From Marinoscillum sp. 108 (GTDB taxonomy: Bacteria; Bacteroidota; Bacteroidia; Cytophagales; Cyclobacteriaceae), in assembly GCF_902506655.1 (NCBI RefSeq), contig NZ_LR734808.1, forward strand, positions 2,850,501 to 2,914,500: DNA of 64,000 nucleotides, given 5' to 3'. Position 1 is the first letter of the stretch. Each line of letters starts with the position of its first letter. This document shows positions 17,496 to 26,902 of this stretch, one piece after another. The translations under genes were made by a program, and so were the position numbers. The notes beneath the pieces were generated by a model, which saw nothing but the letters and a program-made list of their open reading frames with translations, searched no databases and had not been told where the DNA came from.

Positions 17496-18860
17496 TTGCT
17501 AGACCATCTTCCTAAGTCCAATGCGCTCGAAAAGCGCCTTTTCGAGTATATCTGTCTGATCCAGTTTGTCATCATGACTTACCTGATGAGCCGGGCATTG
17601 CTCAATTTTGGATGGACCGCTCTGGCATTGATGGATCTCGTTGTGGCGCTGATCGGACTCCTCTTTTACCTGCTTTCCAAATACAAAGGATATTTCAACC
17701 TTCTCCGAATTCCCCTGATTGGATTTCTTTTTGCCGCGTCGGTCTTCTTTTGGTACCGGCTGGGTGGCTTTTATGGTACCACGGCCACCGCCGGTATTTC
17801 TGTGGGGTTGGTCGCTATTGTCATTTCTCCTGCCCGTAAGAAAATATTCTTCTTTCTGTTCTCGGCAGCTTTTATCATCACACTGGTCATCGTGCAGCTA
17901 CAAACCAACTGGATTGACAGTACCATAGACAAATCTGTGTTCCCCATTAATTACATCATCTTCTCCATGGCCATTTTGATCATTACCTATATGGTCAAGT
18001 CGGAGTTTGATAAGGAGCGACGCAAAGCAGTGAAGCAAAACATCAGATTGCAGGCACTAAATGAAAAACTGGTAGAAACCATTAGCCAGAAGGAGCAATA
18101 CATCAATGAGCTCGGCCAAACCAGGGACCGTCTGATTGAGTCTGAAAAAATGGCTTCCATCGGGCGGCTTACTGCCGGCCTGGCCCATGAGCTGAACAAC
18201 CCGCTGAACTACATCGGCGGAAACGTACAACCCATCATCCAGGACCTTGAAGACATCAAACAAGCCATGACCTACAGGCAGTTGGCCCAGACCCAACAGA
18301 CCTTTACCGAAATCCACAACTTACTCTTCAACATCATCGAGGGATCGCAGCGCGCCTCAGACGTGATCGATAACCTCCTCAAAATATCGCCCAAGGCCGT
18401 TGAAAATCAGGTGGCAAAAATTTCCCTCAACGAGCTCGTTGGACGTACTTGCGTTTTGTTACAAAATGCCCATCCTGAGATCCACTTCTGGATTGCCCGC
18501 AATGAAAAACTGGTGATCCTTGGTAATCCTACGGAGATTAATCAGGTCCTACTGAACCTCCTAAAGAATGCCATTGACGCAGTTCAGGATTGTAAAAAGG
18601 GGAAAATCATCGTGGAGGTTTACTGGGAAAACGATCAGAGCATTGTGAATATAAAAGACAATGGCTCGGGGATTCCGGCTGCCAATCTTTCTAAAATCTT
18701 TGAGCCCTTCTTTACCACCAAAGAAGAAGGCAAAGGCACCGGGCTGGGTTTGTATATCTCCCATGGCATTATCAAAAAACATGGCGGTAAAATCGAGTAC
18801 TCCGCTCTCGATCCCGGCACCTGCTTCAAGGTTTCTTTCCCTTCTTTTCAGGAATCCTGA
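17496..18860 (+). CDS. Membrane sensor histidine kinase
   Basis: About 454 residues from the TTG at 17496. Six hydrophobic segments fill the first 160 residues, followed by a short coiled coil and a HisKA/HATPase core. The phospho-acceptor is His231 in G-L-A-H-E-L-N-N-P-L. The N-box (N-L-L-K-N-A-I-D-A-V), G1 box (D-N-G-S-G-I-P) and G2 box (G-K-G-T-G-L-G-L) are all intact, so the kinase should be active. No periplasmic sensor domain of note is seen, so sensing is probably within the membrane region. No response regulator is adjacent; it is an orphan. The start is uncertain. A TTG at 17460 lies inside the upstream terminator's T-tract, and the first ATG (17574) would cut into the first membrane helix. 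The TTG at 17496 preserves all six helices. Confidence 0.85.
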   Translation: MLDHLPKSNALEKRLFEYICLIQFVIMTYLMSRALLNFGWTALALMDLVVALIGLLFYLLSKYKGYFNLLRIPLIGFLFAASVFFWYRLGGFYGTTATAGISVGLVAIVISPARKKIFFFLFSAAFIITLVIVQLQTNWIDSTIDKSVFPINYIIFSMAILIITYMVKSEFDKERRKAVKQNIRLQALNEKLVETISQKEQYINELGQTRDRLIESEKMASIGRLTAGLAHELNNPLNYIGGNVQPIIQDLEDIKQAMTYRQLAQTQQTFTEIHNLLFNIIEGSQRASDVIDNLLKISPKAVENQVAKISLNELVGRTCVLLQNAHPEIHFWIARNEKLVILGNPTEINQVLLNLLKNAIDAVQDCKKGKIIVEVYWENDQSIVNIKDNGSGIPAANLSKIFEPFFTTKEEGKGTGLGLYISHGIIKKHGGKIEYSALDPGTCFKVSFPSFQES

Positions 18861-19004
18861 ACAAAAATTATTACCTGACTCGCAGGTGGCCCTTATGTTT
18901 TAGAATCTCCCCACTAATAACTTCAAGCGTATGGTTGATTTTATAACAGCCCGCCGGTAGAAAACACATTTCATTTCAGTGACGCTTGAACTACCTTTAC
19001 TCGC

Positions 19005-21764
19005 ATGAGTGAAAAGAAAAAACTGTTTCTACTGGATGCCATGGCGCTCATTTATCGCGCTCACTTTGCCCTTAGTAAAAACCCCATTGTCAACTCCAAA
19101 GGCGTTGATACCGGGGCTATTTTGGGCTTTACCAATTCCCTTCTGGAGATCATCACCAAGGAAAAACCAAGTCATATTGCTGTTGCGTTTGATACCCATG
19201 CCCCCACCTTTCGACATGTAGAATTCGCCGAATACAAAGCCACTCGCCAATCTCAGCCGGAAGAAATTGGTGTGGCCATCCCTTATTGCAAAAAAATCAT
19301 CGCCGGCTTCAACATCCCCATTCTGGAACTGGACGGATTCGAAGCAGACGACCTCATAGGCACACTGGCCAAAAAAGCCGCTCGCGAAAACTTTGAGGTG
19401 TATATGATGACCCCCGATAAAGACTTTGCGCAGCTGGTCGAGGATCACATCTTCCTATACAAACCAGCCTATATGGGCAATGCCGTAGACGTGCTGGGTA
19501 TCCCCGAGGTATTGCAAAAATTTGACATAGACAATGTGGATCAGGTCCGTGATGTATTGGGCCTCAAGGGAGATTCTGTGGACAATATACCTGGTGTACC
19601 GGGTATCGGAGATAAAACTGCCTCTAAACTTTTGCGGGAGTTTGGCACTGTGGAAAATATAGTAGCTAATGTGGATCAGCTCAAAGGCGCACTCAAGACC
19701 AAAATAGAAACACACGGAGAACAGGGGATTTTTTCCAAAAAGCTGGCCACCATTAATATTGACTCCCCCATTGAGTTCGATGAGGAAGGCCTGGTACTTT
19801 CTGACCCTAACCCAGAAGTCCTTAAACCGCTTTTCGAGGAACTTGAATTCCGCACCATTGCCAAGCGGGTATTTGGAGACACTACTGCCGAGAAAGAGTC
19901 CGGGCAGCTCGGCCTTTTTGGAGGTGCCATGAGCGCGCCTCCTGCTTCCAGCAAAGAAAATTTTGAGGAGAAAAAAGTATCCTACCAGCTGGTGGATAGT
20001 GTCGAAGACAGAAAATCACTGTTGTCACAACTAAGTAAGCTTGATGCTTTTTGTTTTGACACAGAAACTACCAGCCTGGAGTCCATCGAGGCAGAGCTTG
20101 TGGGTATTTCGTTTTGCTTCAAAAAAGGGGAGGCCTATTATGTGACGATTCCAGAAGATCAAAAGGCGGCACAAGCGATTGTGGAGGAATTCAAGGTGCT
20201 TTTTGAAAATGAGAAAACCACCAAAATAGGGCAGAACCTGAAGTACGACATGCAGATCCTTCGCAACTATGGCGTCATGCTGAAAGGAGCTATTTTCGAT
20301 ACTATGCTCGCCCACTACCTGATAGATCCAGAGACGGCCCACAACATGGACGTCTTGGCTGAGAATTACCTCAACTACACACCCATATCGTTTTCCGAGC
20401 TGGTAGGTAAAGGCAAGAAAGAAAAAAACATTCGCGACATAGACATCAACCTGGTGAAGGACTACGCCTGTGAGGATGCAGACATCACCTTTCAGCTGAA
20501 AGAAAAACTGGAACCCGAAATCAAGGAGTTTAACCTGGGCAAACTCCTGCATGAGGTAGAAGAACCTCTGTCTTATGTGCTGGCCGACATGGAATACGAA
20601 GGGGTGAAAATCGATGAACAAGCCCTGGCTGCAATGTCCAAAGAATTGGAGCAGGAGAGCCTCAGGGCCCAAACTGAAATCTTCGAAATCGCCGGTCAGG
20701 AGTTTAATATCGGATCTCCCAAACAGCTTGGTGAGATTCTCTTCGACAAACTGAAGCTCATAGACGACCCGAAAAAAACAAAGACCGGACAATACGCCAC
20801 TGGCGAAGACATTCTTTCGCGGCTGGCCAACGAACACGAAATCGCTTCCAAAATTCTGGAGTTCAGGGAGTACCAAAAGTTGAAATCCACCTATGTGGAT
20901 GCACTTCCAAAAATGGTGAGCAAAATTGACGGGAGGGTACATACGGACTACCGTCAGACCATTGCTGCCACCGGCCGGTTGAGTTCCAACAACCCCAACC
21001 TTCAAAATATTCCAATCCGGACCGCAAAGGGCAGGGAGATCAGAAGGGCATTTATCCCAAGAAGTGAAGAGTATGAAATACTCTCTGCAGATTACTCCCA
21101 GATAGAGTTGCGCATCATGGCCTCCTTCTCTGGAGATGAAAGTATGACCCAGGCGTTCAAAGAGGGGGTGGACATCCATGCCAATACTGCCAGCAAAGTG
21201 TTCAAAGTGCCATTGGATCAGGTGGAGTCGAGCATGCGCCGAAAAGCCAAAGAAGTCAACTTTGGAATCATCTATGGCATTTCGGCATTTGGTCTGTCAC
21301 AAAACCTGAATATATCCAGATCAGAAGCCGGAGAGATCATAGAAGCCTACTTCACGGAATTCCCTAAGGTAAAAGCCTATATGGATGATGTCATCGAAAA
21401 GGCGCGCAAGCAGGAATATGTAGAAACCATCCTGGGCAGAAGGCGATATTTGAGGAATATCAACACCAAAAATTTCACGATGAGAGGCTTTGCAGAACGC
21501 AATGCCATCAACGCGCCCATTCAGGGCAGTGCGGCAGATATGATCAAAGTGGCCATGATCAACGTACACAACTGGATGAAAAAAGAAAAACTCAAATCCA
21601 AAATGATCATGCAGGTGCATGATGAACTGGTATTTGACGTCCATAAAAGTGAAATTGACCTACTCACTACCAAGGTAGATGAGTTTATGAAAACTGCCAT
21701 CCAGCTGGAAGTTCCTATGGAAATAGGTCTTGGCAGAGGCAATAACTGGCTGGAGGCACATTAA
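19005..21764 (+). CDS. polA: DNA polymerase I
   Basis: A 919-residue family A polymerase with all three domains. The N-terminal 5'-3' exonuclease (about 1-290) has the conserved Asp-rich motifs and the helix-hairpin-helix G-V-P-G-I-G-x-K-T-A. The 3'-5' proofreading domain (about 325-510) keeps Asp352 and Glu354 in F-D-T-E-T, N-L-K-Y-D, and a C-E-D-A-D motif, so proofreading appears intact. The polymerase domain (about 540-919) has motif A D-Y-S-Q-I-E-L-R (Asp696) and motif C Q-V-H-D-E (Asp873). It fills gaps and removes RNA primers in replication and repair. The ATG is close to the family start. A threonine-dehydratase-like gene follows 19 bases later on the same strand. Confidence 0.97.
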   Translation: MSEKKKLFLLDAMALIYRAHFALSKNPIVNSKGVDTGAILGFTNSLLEIITKEKPSHIAVAFDTHAPTFRHVEFAEYKATRQSQPEEIGVAIPYCKKIIAGFNIPILELDGFEADDLIGTLAKKAARENFEVYMMTPDKDFAQLVEDHIFLYKPAYMGNAVDVLGIPEVLQKFDIDNVDQVRDVLGLKGDSVDNIPGVPGIGDKTASKLLREFGTVENIVANVDQLKGALKTKIETHGEQGIFSKKLATINIDSPIEFDEEGLVLSDPNPEVLKPLFEELEFRTIAKRVFGDTTAEKESGQLGLFGGAMSAPPASSKENFEEKKVSYQLVDSVEDRKSLLSQLSKLDAFCFDTETTSLESIEAELVGISFCFKKGEAYYVTIPEDQKAAQAIVEEFKVLFENEKTTKIGQNLKYDMQILRNYGVMLKGAIFDTMLAHYLIDPETAHNMDVLAENYLNYTPISFSELVGKGKKEKNIRDIDINLVKDYACEDADITFQLKEKLEPEIKEFNLGKLLHEVEEPLSYVLADMEYEGVKIDEQALAAMSKELEQESLRAQTEIFEIAGQEFNIGSPKQLGEILFDKLKLIDDPKKTKTGQYATGEDILSRLANEHEIASKILEFREYQKLKSTYVDALPKMVSKIDGRVHTDYRQTIAATGRLSSNNPNLQNIPIRTAKGREIRRAFIPRSEEYEILSADYSQIELRIMASFSGDESMTQAFKEGVDIHANTASKVFKVPLDQVESSMRRKAKEVNFGIIYGISAFGLSQNLNISRSEAGEIIEAYFTEFPKVKAYMDDVIEKARKQEYVETILGRRRYLRNINTKNFTMRGFAERNAINAPIQGSAADMIKVAMINVHNWMKKEKLKSKMIMQVHDELVFDVHKSEIDLLTTKVDEFMKTAIQLEVPMEIGLGRGNNWLEAH

Positions 21765-21783
21765 TTAATCCCAACACAGATAC

Positions 21784-22731
21784 ATGGAAAGCATACCAAG
21801 CTTAAGCGATATTAAGAGAGCGCATCAGCGCATCTCCAAAATCATACTGGAAACACCCGTAATGACCTCCAACTCCATCGATGAGATGACTGGTTGCACG
21901 GTATTCTTCAAGTGTGAAAATTTTCAGAAAGTCGGGGCATTTAAAATGCGCGGAGCGGCCAATATGATTCTTGGCTTTCGTCCGGAAGAGCGAGTCAATG
22001 GCTTTGCTACACACTCCTCAGGTAACCACGCTCAGGCCGTGGCCCTCGCAGCGAAGCTGTCCGGAACAAAGGCCTACGTGGTAATGCCCGAAAACAGCGC
22101 GGAGGTGAAAATAAAAGCCACCAAAGAATATGGGGCTGAGGTGATCCTTTGTGAAGCAAATGAAAAATCCAGGATCAAAACCTGTAATGAAATTATCGCC
22201 AAAACAGGTGCCATTTTTGTGCCCCCTTTTGATGACTATCGGGTAATAGCCGGCCAGGCTACAGTGGCCAAAGAATTCATAGAAGCCGAAGAGTCACTGG
22301 AGGTCATCATGACCCCAGTAGGCGGTGGTGGACTGGCAGCAGGTACAGCACTGGCAGCCAAATACCTGGATCCAAACATAGAGGTGATTCTCGGAGAGCC
22401 CGAGAAAGCGGACGACACATACAAATCCATGAAGGCCGGTAAGATTATGCCGGTGAAAAATCCTGATACCATTGCGGATGGACTCAAGGTAACCGTGGGT
22501 GAGCGTAATTTTGAAATCATTCAGAAGGAAGTAAAAGAAGTAATCACAGTCTCCGAAGCAGAAATCATCAATGCTATGCGGATCATCTGGGAGCGCATGA
22601 AAATCATCGTGGAGCCTTCCTGTGCGGTACCTTTTGCCGCCCTGCTAAAAAGGAAAGATGAGTTTGCCGGGAAGAAAGTGGGCATTATCCTTACCGGCGG
22701 AAACGTGGACTTAGGGAATCTGCCTTTCTAA
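21784..22731 (+). CDS. Threonine/serine dehydratase-like PLP enzyme (fold type II)
   Basis: 315 residues. The PLP lysine is Lys54 in G-A-F-K-M-R-G-A-A. A substrate loop S-S-G-N-H-A-Q (residues 78-84) and a glycine-rich phosphate loop G-G-G-G-L-A-A-G (near 182) complete the family signature. There is no C-terminal ACT regulatory domain, so it resembles catabolic threonine dehydratase or serine racemase, not the biosynthetic IlvA. The likely reaction is L-threonine or L-serine to the 2-oxo acid plus ammonia. Racemase activity cannot be excluded from sequence alone. It follows polA by 19 bases and is probably cotranscribed with it. Confidence 0.85.
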   Translation: MESIPSLSDIKRAHQRISKIILETPVMTSNSIDEMTGCTVFFKCENFQKVGAFKMRGAANMILGFRPEERVNGFATHSSGNHAQAVALAAKLSGTKAYVVMPENSAEVKIKATKEYGAEVILCEANEKSRIKTCNEIIAKTGAIFVPPFDDYRVIAGQATVAKEFIEAEESLEVIMTPVGGGGLAAGTALAAKYLDPNIEVILGEPEKADDTYKSMKAGKIMPVKNPDTIADGLKVTVGERNFEIIQKEVKEVITVSEAEIINAMRIIWERMKIIVEPSCAVPFAALLKRKDEFAGKKVGIILTGGNVDLGNLPF

Positions 22732-22762
22732 GCCTATATTTAAAAACTACTAACCTTAGGAT

Positions 22763-23641
22763 GTGAAGCGACTATTTTTCGTGGTGGCCAACCCGGCTTC
22801 CGGGAGCACCAGGCTCGAGGATATTCTCAATGATGTCATCGATTTTCTGAATGATAAAAAGTACAAATACGAGGTATTCCTTACCTCCAAAAAACACAAC
22901 GCCTGGAAGACCGTAGAGAAGAATTTCGACCCTTCATTTACTGACCTCCTCATTATTGGTGGGGATGGTACCATCAATGAAGCGATCAATGGACTCAAAT
23001 ATGACGTGCCTGTGAGTATTATTCCCAATGGTACGGGCAACGATTTTGTGAAAAATTACCCGGTGGGCAAATCCATCTATGATTACCTGAAGGTGCTGGA
23101 CAAAGGAGCCATACACACGATAGACCTGGGCTTGTGCAATGGAAGAAAGTTTGTAAACGGGGTAGGTATCGGCTTTGACGGCCAGATTGTTGCAGACATG
23201 CTTCGCAAAAAAAGTTTTCTTAAAGGTCCTACCAAATATTACTACTACGTACTGCGTATATTGGCTAGCTACAAAGCTCGGCGGTATAAGTTTGTCCAGG
23301 ATAAATCCACCTACGAAAAAAATCTTATCCTCCTGTGCGTAGCCAATGGCACCACCTTTGGCGGAAGCTTTAAGCTTACTCCGGATGCAGAGATCAACGA
23401 CACCATCCTGGATGTCTGTGAAATCGGGAAAATCAGTGGCCTACGAAGGTTTTTGAATATCCACCGACTAAAAGAAGGAACCCACGATCGGCTCCCAGAG
23501 GTCAAACTATCCCGCTGCAAACACCTCACGGTAGACGAAAATCCACACCTGGAAGCCCACATCGATGGCGAATATTTTGGGCATCCCCCATTCGAATTTG
23601 GGGTACTCCCCAATGCCTTGAGAATCCGAATGCTGAAATAG
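22763..23641 (+). CDS. Diacylglycerol/lipid kinase family protein (YegS/DagK type)
   Basis: 292 residues with a GTG start (VKRLFFVVANPASG, read as Met). The DAGK catalytic domain has the nucleotide loop G-G-D-G-T at 66-70 and N-G-T-G-N-D at 89-94. A C-terminal beta-sandwich ends with H-I-D-G-E-Y-F. The family phosphorylates diacylglycerol or related lipids at the inner face of the cytoplasmic membrane. An upstream ATG at 22761 is out of frame, so the GTG is the first usable start. It lies 31 bases after the dehydratase gene and is convergent with lgt, 5 bases apart. The exact substrate cannot be told from sequence. Confidence 0.88.
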   Translation: MKRLFFVVANPASGSTRLEDILNDVIDFLNDKKYKYEVFLTSKKHNAWKTVEKNFDPSFTDLLIIGGDGTINEAINGLKYDVPVSIIPNGTGNDFVKNYPVGKSIYDYLKVLDKGAIHTIDLGLCNGRKFVNGVGIGFDGQIVADMLRKKSFLKGPTKYYYYVLRILASYKARRYKFVQDKSTYEKNLILLCVANGTTFGGSFKLTPDAEINDTILDVCEIGKISGLRRFLNIHRLKEGTHDRLPEVKLSRCKHLTVDENPHLEAHIDGEYFGHPPFEFGVLPNALRIRMLK

Positions 23642-23646
23642 TAAGA

Positions 23647-24420
23647 CTATCCTTTTTGTGTTTTCCGCAGGTAGAAATAGATGCCCACCGCCCCGGCGAT
23701 GATCAATAGTGAAATGAATTGAGAGTGTGAGAGTACCCCGTCGATGATGAACCCTCGACGGATGTCTCCCCGAAAGATCTCAATCACAGACCGACCAATT
23801 GCATATAGGACGATGTAGACCAGAAACAGCCTTCCTTCAAAACGCTTATATCGCTTAAACATCCACAGAATAACCAGGGTACTACCAATCCAGGCCACCT
23901 CATAAAGCTGGGTGGGGTGCAGGGCGGTGTTTAGCGGTTCTGCCTGGCTTTCCGGGTCCGTAAAAGTGATCCCCAAAATACTCTCTGTAGGCAGGCCGTG
24001 ACAACAACCCGCAAAAAAGCATCCCATCCGGCCAAATAAGTGGATAATACAGCCCGCGATAGCCATTCGATCCATCAAAGGCCAGACCGGCCACTTTTGC
24101 TTTCTGAAATACCAAACCGTGACAGGAATGACAAAGAGCAAGGATCCATAAAACACAAAACCAGTTCTGAATCCTTTGAACATATTGGAAATCGGGTGGA
24201 AGTAGTAATCTGGTTTCTCCAGATAAAAGAAAAACTTACCCCCCACAAATGCGGCTACAATAATAAGAATAGCCAGGTTTTGAATCTTTTCCGGCGAAAT
24301 GCCAAGCTCACGCTTCACCACTGTGGACACATAAAAGTAGCCGGCAACAGCCCCCAACATAATCATGAAGCCGTAAGTGTGAATGGTAAAGCCGCCAATG
24401 GTAAATAGTTCTGGGTACAT
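23647..24420 (-). CDS. lgt: Prolipoprotein diacylglyceryl transferase
   Basis: 257 residues, polytopic with about seven membrane segments. The Lgt signature G-R-M-G-C-F-F-A-G-C-C-H-G lies at 130-142, and a conserved H-P-T-Q-L-Y-E follows near 166. The enzyme transfers diacylglyceryl from phosphatidylglycerol to the lipobox cysteine of prolipoproteins at the cytoplasmic membrane, the first step of lipoprotein maturation. Several lipoproteins in this window (GH97, Kazal, beta-helix, heme lipoprotein) would be its substrates. It starts 33 bases downstream of the thioesterase gene on the same strand and may share its transcript. Confidence 0.95.
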   Translation of the reverse strand: MYPELFTIGGFTIHTYGFMIMLGAVAGYFYVSTVVKRELGISPEKIQNLAILIIVAAFVGGKFFFYLEKPDYYFHPISNMFKGFRTGFVFYGSLLFVIPVTVWYFRKQKWPVWPLMDRMAIAGCIIHLFGRMGCFFAGCCHGLPTESILGITFTDPESQAEPLNTALHPTQLYEVAWIGSTLVILWMFKRYKRFEGRLFLVYIVLYAIGRSVIEIFRGDIRRGFIIDGVLSHSQFISLLIIAGAVGIYFYLRKTQKG

Positions 24421-24453
24421 ATCGGTAGTTGGATAAAATAGGTAGTTGTTTTG

Positions 24454-24936
24454 TTATTTGAAGGGGTTGGCTCCATGATGCGTACTGCTATCATACACAC
24501 GAATGGCTATGACCTCAGCAGTAGCCGTCACTTCACCATTCACCTGAGCCGTGCAGGTCATCACCGTCTTCTTTCCTTTCACCTCAGCCACCTGAGCACG
24601 CAGCTCTATCGGGTGATCATTGGGCGTGGGCTTGATATACTTGACAGTGATGGTGCCCGTAGCGTATCGGTAAGTAGGCGCAGAGTCCAGGGATCGGCCC
24701 TCTCTTCTATATGCATCAGCCATGGCTGTCCCCATGCAGTGACAATCAATGAGGGTGGCAAGAATACCCCCATTCAGCAAATTGGCCCATCCATGGTACT
24801 TCTCCTGAGAGTTCCAGGTGCAAACCGCTTCCTCCCCTTCCCAATAACTCTGCACATGCAAGCCCTCCTCATTGCTCTCCCCACAGCCGAAGCAAACGTT
24901 TTCCGGCATGTGCTGTTGGAAATAGTCTTTTTTCAT
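24454..24936 (-). CDS. Hotdog-fold thioesterase, PaaI-like
   Basis: 160 residues. The hotdog core is visible in H-G-W-A-N-L-L-N-G-G-I-L-A-T-L-I-D (the central helix with the catalytic region) and the following strands ending in T-A-T-A-E-V-I-A-I-R-V. A short N-terminal cysteine pair, C-F-G-C-G, precedes it; this is frequent in the single-domain thioesterases once called UPF0152/DUF4442-like. The likely role is hydrolysis of acyl-CoA thioesters in the cytosol; the substrate is unknown. It is transcribed just ahead of lgt and divergent from the metallo-hydrolase gene. Confidence 0.8.
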   Translation of the reverse strand: MKKDYFQQHMPENVCFGCGESNEEGLHVQSYWEGEEAVCTWNSQEKYHGWANLLNGGILATLIDCHCMGTAMADAYRREGRSLDSAPTYRYATGTITVKYIKPTPNDHPIELRAQVAEVKGKKTVMTCTAQVNGEVTATAEVIAIRVYDSSTHHGANPFK

Positions 24937-25043
24937 TTATCTGAATTTCAAGATGTCTGCTCGTTTTCGATGCGTTAAATTTAACCATTAAAATATCACT
25001 TTAGATTTTCTGACGATCTCCTTTTTATCAAATTTGACTCCAT

Positions 25044-25940
25044 ATGATTCATATTTTAGATCTTGAGTTTCAGGGCATAGATCACGCCATTGCTTCATTC
25101 CTCATTGAGACCAGTGCTGGCCCTGTGCTTATAGAATCCGGACCATACTCCACCTTTCCTGCCATGGAAAGCGCCCTCCGTCAGCATGGTTACAAAACAT
25201 CTGACATTCAGCATGTGCTGCTCACGCATATCCACTTTGATCATGCCGGAGCTGCCTGGGCTTTTGCCAAAAGCGGTGCCAAAATATACTTGCACCCATT
25301 CGGTGCCTCCCATATGGAAGACCCTACCAGACTGTACGAATCCGCATCCAGAATCTATGGAGACCAGATGGGCCCTCTATGGGGGGCTATGGAAAAAATT
25401 CCTGGCGACCAATTGATTACGCTCGGGCATTCCGAACAGCTCACCATCGGTGACCAAACGTTCACAGCCCTGCACACCCCGGGTCACGCTCAGCATCACA
25501 TTGCCTGGGAGCTGGGGGAGGTCATTTTCACCGGAGATGTGGCAGGAGTAAAAATAGGGGCTGGCCCGGTGGTGCCACCGTGTCCTCCTCCTGATATCAA
25601 CCTCGAGGATTGGAATCAATCACTGGACATCCTACTGGAACGAAAAGCCAAAACCTTGTACCTGACCCACTACGGGCAGATCACTCAGATCGATTCTCAT
25701 ATTCAGGAGCTCAGGGCCATGCTTACAGATTGGGCCAATTGGATAAAACCGAAATGGGAATCTGGTATGGCTGCAGACGAAATGACCCCTTTGTTTTCGA
25801 AGTATACCGCTGACCAACTGAGCGGATTAGGGGTATCGGCCCATGGTGCAAAGCAATATGAAGCCGCCAATCCCAGCTGGATGAGTGTGGCCGGGCTCAT
25901 CAGGTATTGGAAGAAAAAAAACTCCCAGGGGCAGTCCTGA
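25044..25940 (+). CDS. Metallo-beta-lactamase-fold hydrolase
   Basis: 298 residues. The binuclear zinc motif T-H-I-H-F-D-H is complete (His62, His64, Asp66, His67). Further ligands follow in H-T-P-G-H-A (near 150) and G-D-V-A-G, with a C-terminal His (L-T-H-Y-G). There is no signal peptide, so it is cytosolic. The fold covers glyoxalase II, lactonases, thioesterases and RNases. The spacing and C-terminal helical tail resemble the generic MBL-fold metallo-hydrolases annotated only at superfamily level; the substrate is not assignable. It is expressed alone, with 107 bases of divergent promoter region upstream. Confidence 0.85.
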   Translation: MIHILDLEFQGIDHAIASFLIETSAGPVLIESGPYSTFPAMESALRQHGYKTSDIQHVLLTHIHFDHAGAAWAFAKSGAKIYLHPFGASHMEDPTRLYESASRIYGDQMGPLWGAMEKIPGDQLITLGHSEQLTIGDQTFTALHTPGHAQHHIAWELGEVIFTGDVAGVKIGAGPVVPPCPPPDINLEDWNQSLDILLERKAKTLYLTHYGQITQIDSHIQELRAMLTDWANWIKPKWESGMAADEMTPLFSKYTADQLSGLGVSAHGAKQYEAANPSWMSVAGLIRYWKKKNSQGQS

Positions 25941-25941
25941 C

Positions 25942-25958
25942 CAAAATCATGCTTTGGG
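25942..25958 (+). promoter_or_regulatory. Shared upstream element of the first universal stress gene
   Basis: CAAAATCATG at 25942-25951 is followed directly by CTTTGGG (25952-25958). The same two words, in the same order, recur at 26886-26895 and 26902-26908 ahead of the second stress-protein gene, with 6 bases between them there. The TTTG could serve as a -33 promoter element. The repeat suggests the tandem duplication included the control region. Confidence 0.4.
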
Positions 25959-26024
25959 TTGAGTAGGGTCAATCTTTCTACCCCTGACATGTCGTAGCTT
26001 TCTACCTGAAAAGCTTCAAATGTC

Positions 26025-26855
26025 ATGAAAAAAATACTTGTTCCCACTGATTTTTCGGATTGCGCCAGATACGCTACCGATACAGCCATGCAAATAGCCA
26101 AGCGAGCTGGCGCGGAGTTGCATTTTTACCACCACATTTTCGTTCCGGTAGACTGGGTGGTGGTAGACTTTGGTCATGGTAGCTCCCTGCCAGACATCTC
26201 GGAAGAGGAAAAAGGCGTATTAGAACAATTAAAAAATCTGGAAAGCGAGGCCTTTAGTCAGGGAATAAAATGTGTCACTCACATGGACTACGACACGAGC
26301 TCGGAGTCCATCACCAGGTATGCAACTGCACAGGACATTTCACTCATAGTGATGGGGTCGCATGGTGCCAAAGGCATCAAGGAGTTCTTCATCGGGTCTA
26401 ATGCTCAAAACGTGGTGAAACATGCCAACATCCCCGTGCTCATCATCAAGAATAAACCTGTAATTCGCGACTCACCGACTGTCCTATTTGCTTCCGATTT
26501 TCACACCGAGGCACTTAACGCTTTCAGACTAGTAGCGAAATACGCCAAAAAAATAGGCTCGAAGATACACCTGGTGTATCTCAATACTCCGGCAGAGTTC
26601 AAAAGATCCTGGGTGATCCGGGATCGCATGGATCAATTCATTGACATAGGATCGGATAGTCTTGCCAAAGCAGAAATTGTCGATTGTTTGTTTTTGGAAG
26701 AGGGGCTGCAAAACTATTGTGAGGAAAACGAAATTGAACTCCTCGCCATGGCCACTCATCACCGAAAGGGTTTGCCTCGTATGTTCATGGGAAGTATCAC
26801 AGAGCAGGTGGTGAATCATATGGAAATACCCGTTGTGAGCATCCCCATCACCTAA
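26025..26855 (+). CDS. Tandem-domain universal stress protein (UspA family)
   Basis: 276 residues made of two Usp domains (about 1-145 and 150-276). The first has the ATP-binding loop G-S-H-G-A-K-G-x-K-E-F-F-I-G-S; the second keeps a shorter variant around M-G-S-I-T-E-Q-V-V. Universal stress proteins are cytosolic, ATP-binding or dimer-forming proteins induced by starvation, redox or envelope stress. The next gene is a close paralogue of equal length and identical N-terminus for ten residues (M-K-K-I-L-V-P-T-D-F), so the pair arose by tandem duplication. Confidence 0.93.
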   Translation: MKKILVPTDFSDCARYATDTAMQIAKRAGAELHFYHHIFVPVDWVVVDFGHGSSLPDISEEEKGVLEQLKNLESEAFSQGIKCVTHMDYDTSSESITRYATAQDISLIVMGSHGAKGIKEFFIGSNAQNVVKHANIPVLIIKNKPVIRDSPTVLFASDFHTEALNAFRLVAKYAKKIGSKIHLVYLNTPAEFKRSWVIRDRMDQFIDIGSDSLAKAEIVDCLFLEEGLQNYCEENEIELLAMATHHRKGLPRMFMGSITEQVVNHMEIPVVSIPIT

Positions 26856-26902
26856 GGTTTCAGCAAGAGATCTCCGCGAGGTGATCAAAATCATGTGGTG
26901 AC

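Noticed and set aside
20031-21179. 382-codon open frame antisense to polA
   Set aside because: It is the mirror of the polymerase coding frame, rich in Phe, His and Val with no domain; polA is unambiguous in this stretch.
24451-24978. 175-codon plus-strand open frame across the thioesterase gene
   Set aside because: The thioesterase on the other strand has a clear hotdog domain; this frame has no recognisable features.
24974-24985. Perfect palindrome GTTAAATTTAAC between the thioesterase and hydrolase genes
   Set aside because: AT-only cores of this size arise easily by chance, and neither promoter can be located relative to it.
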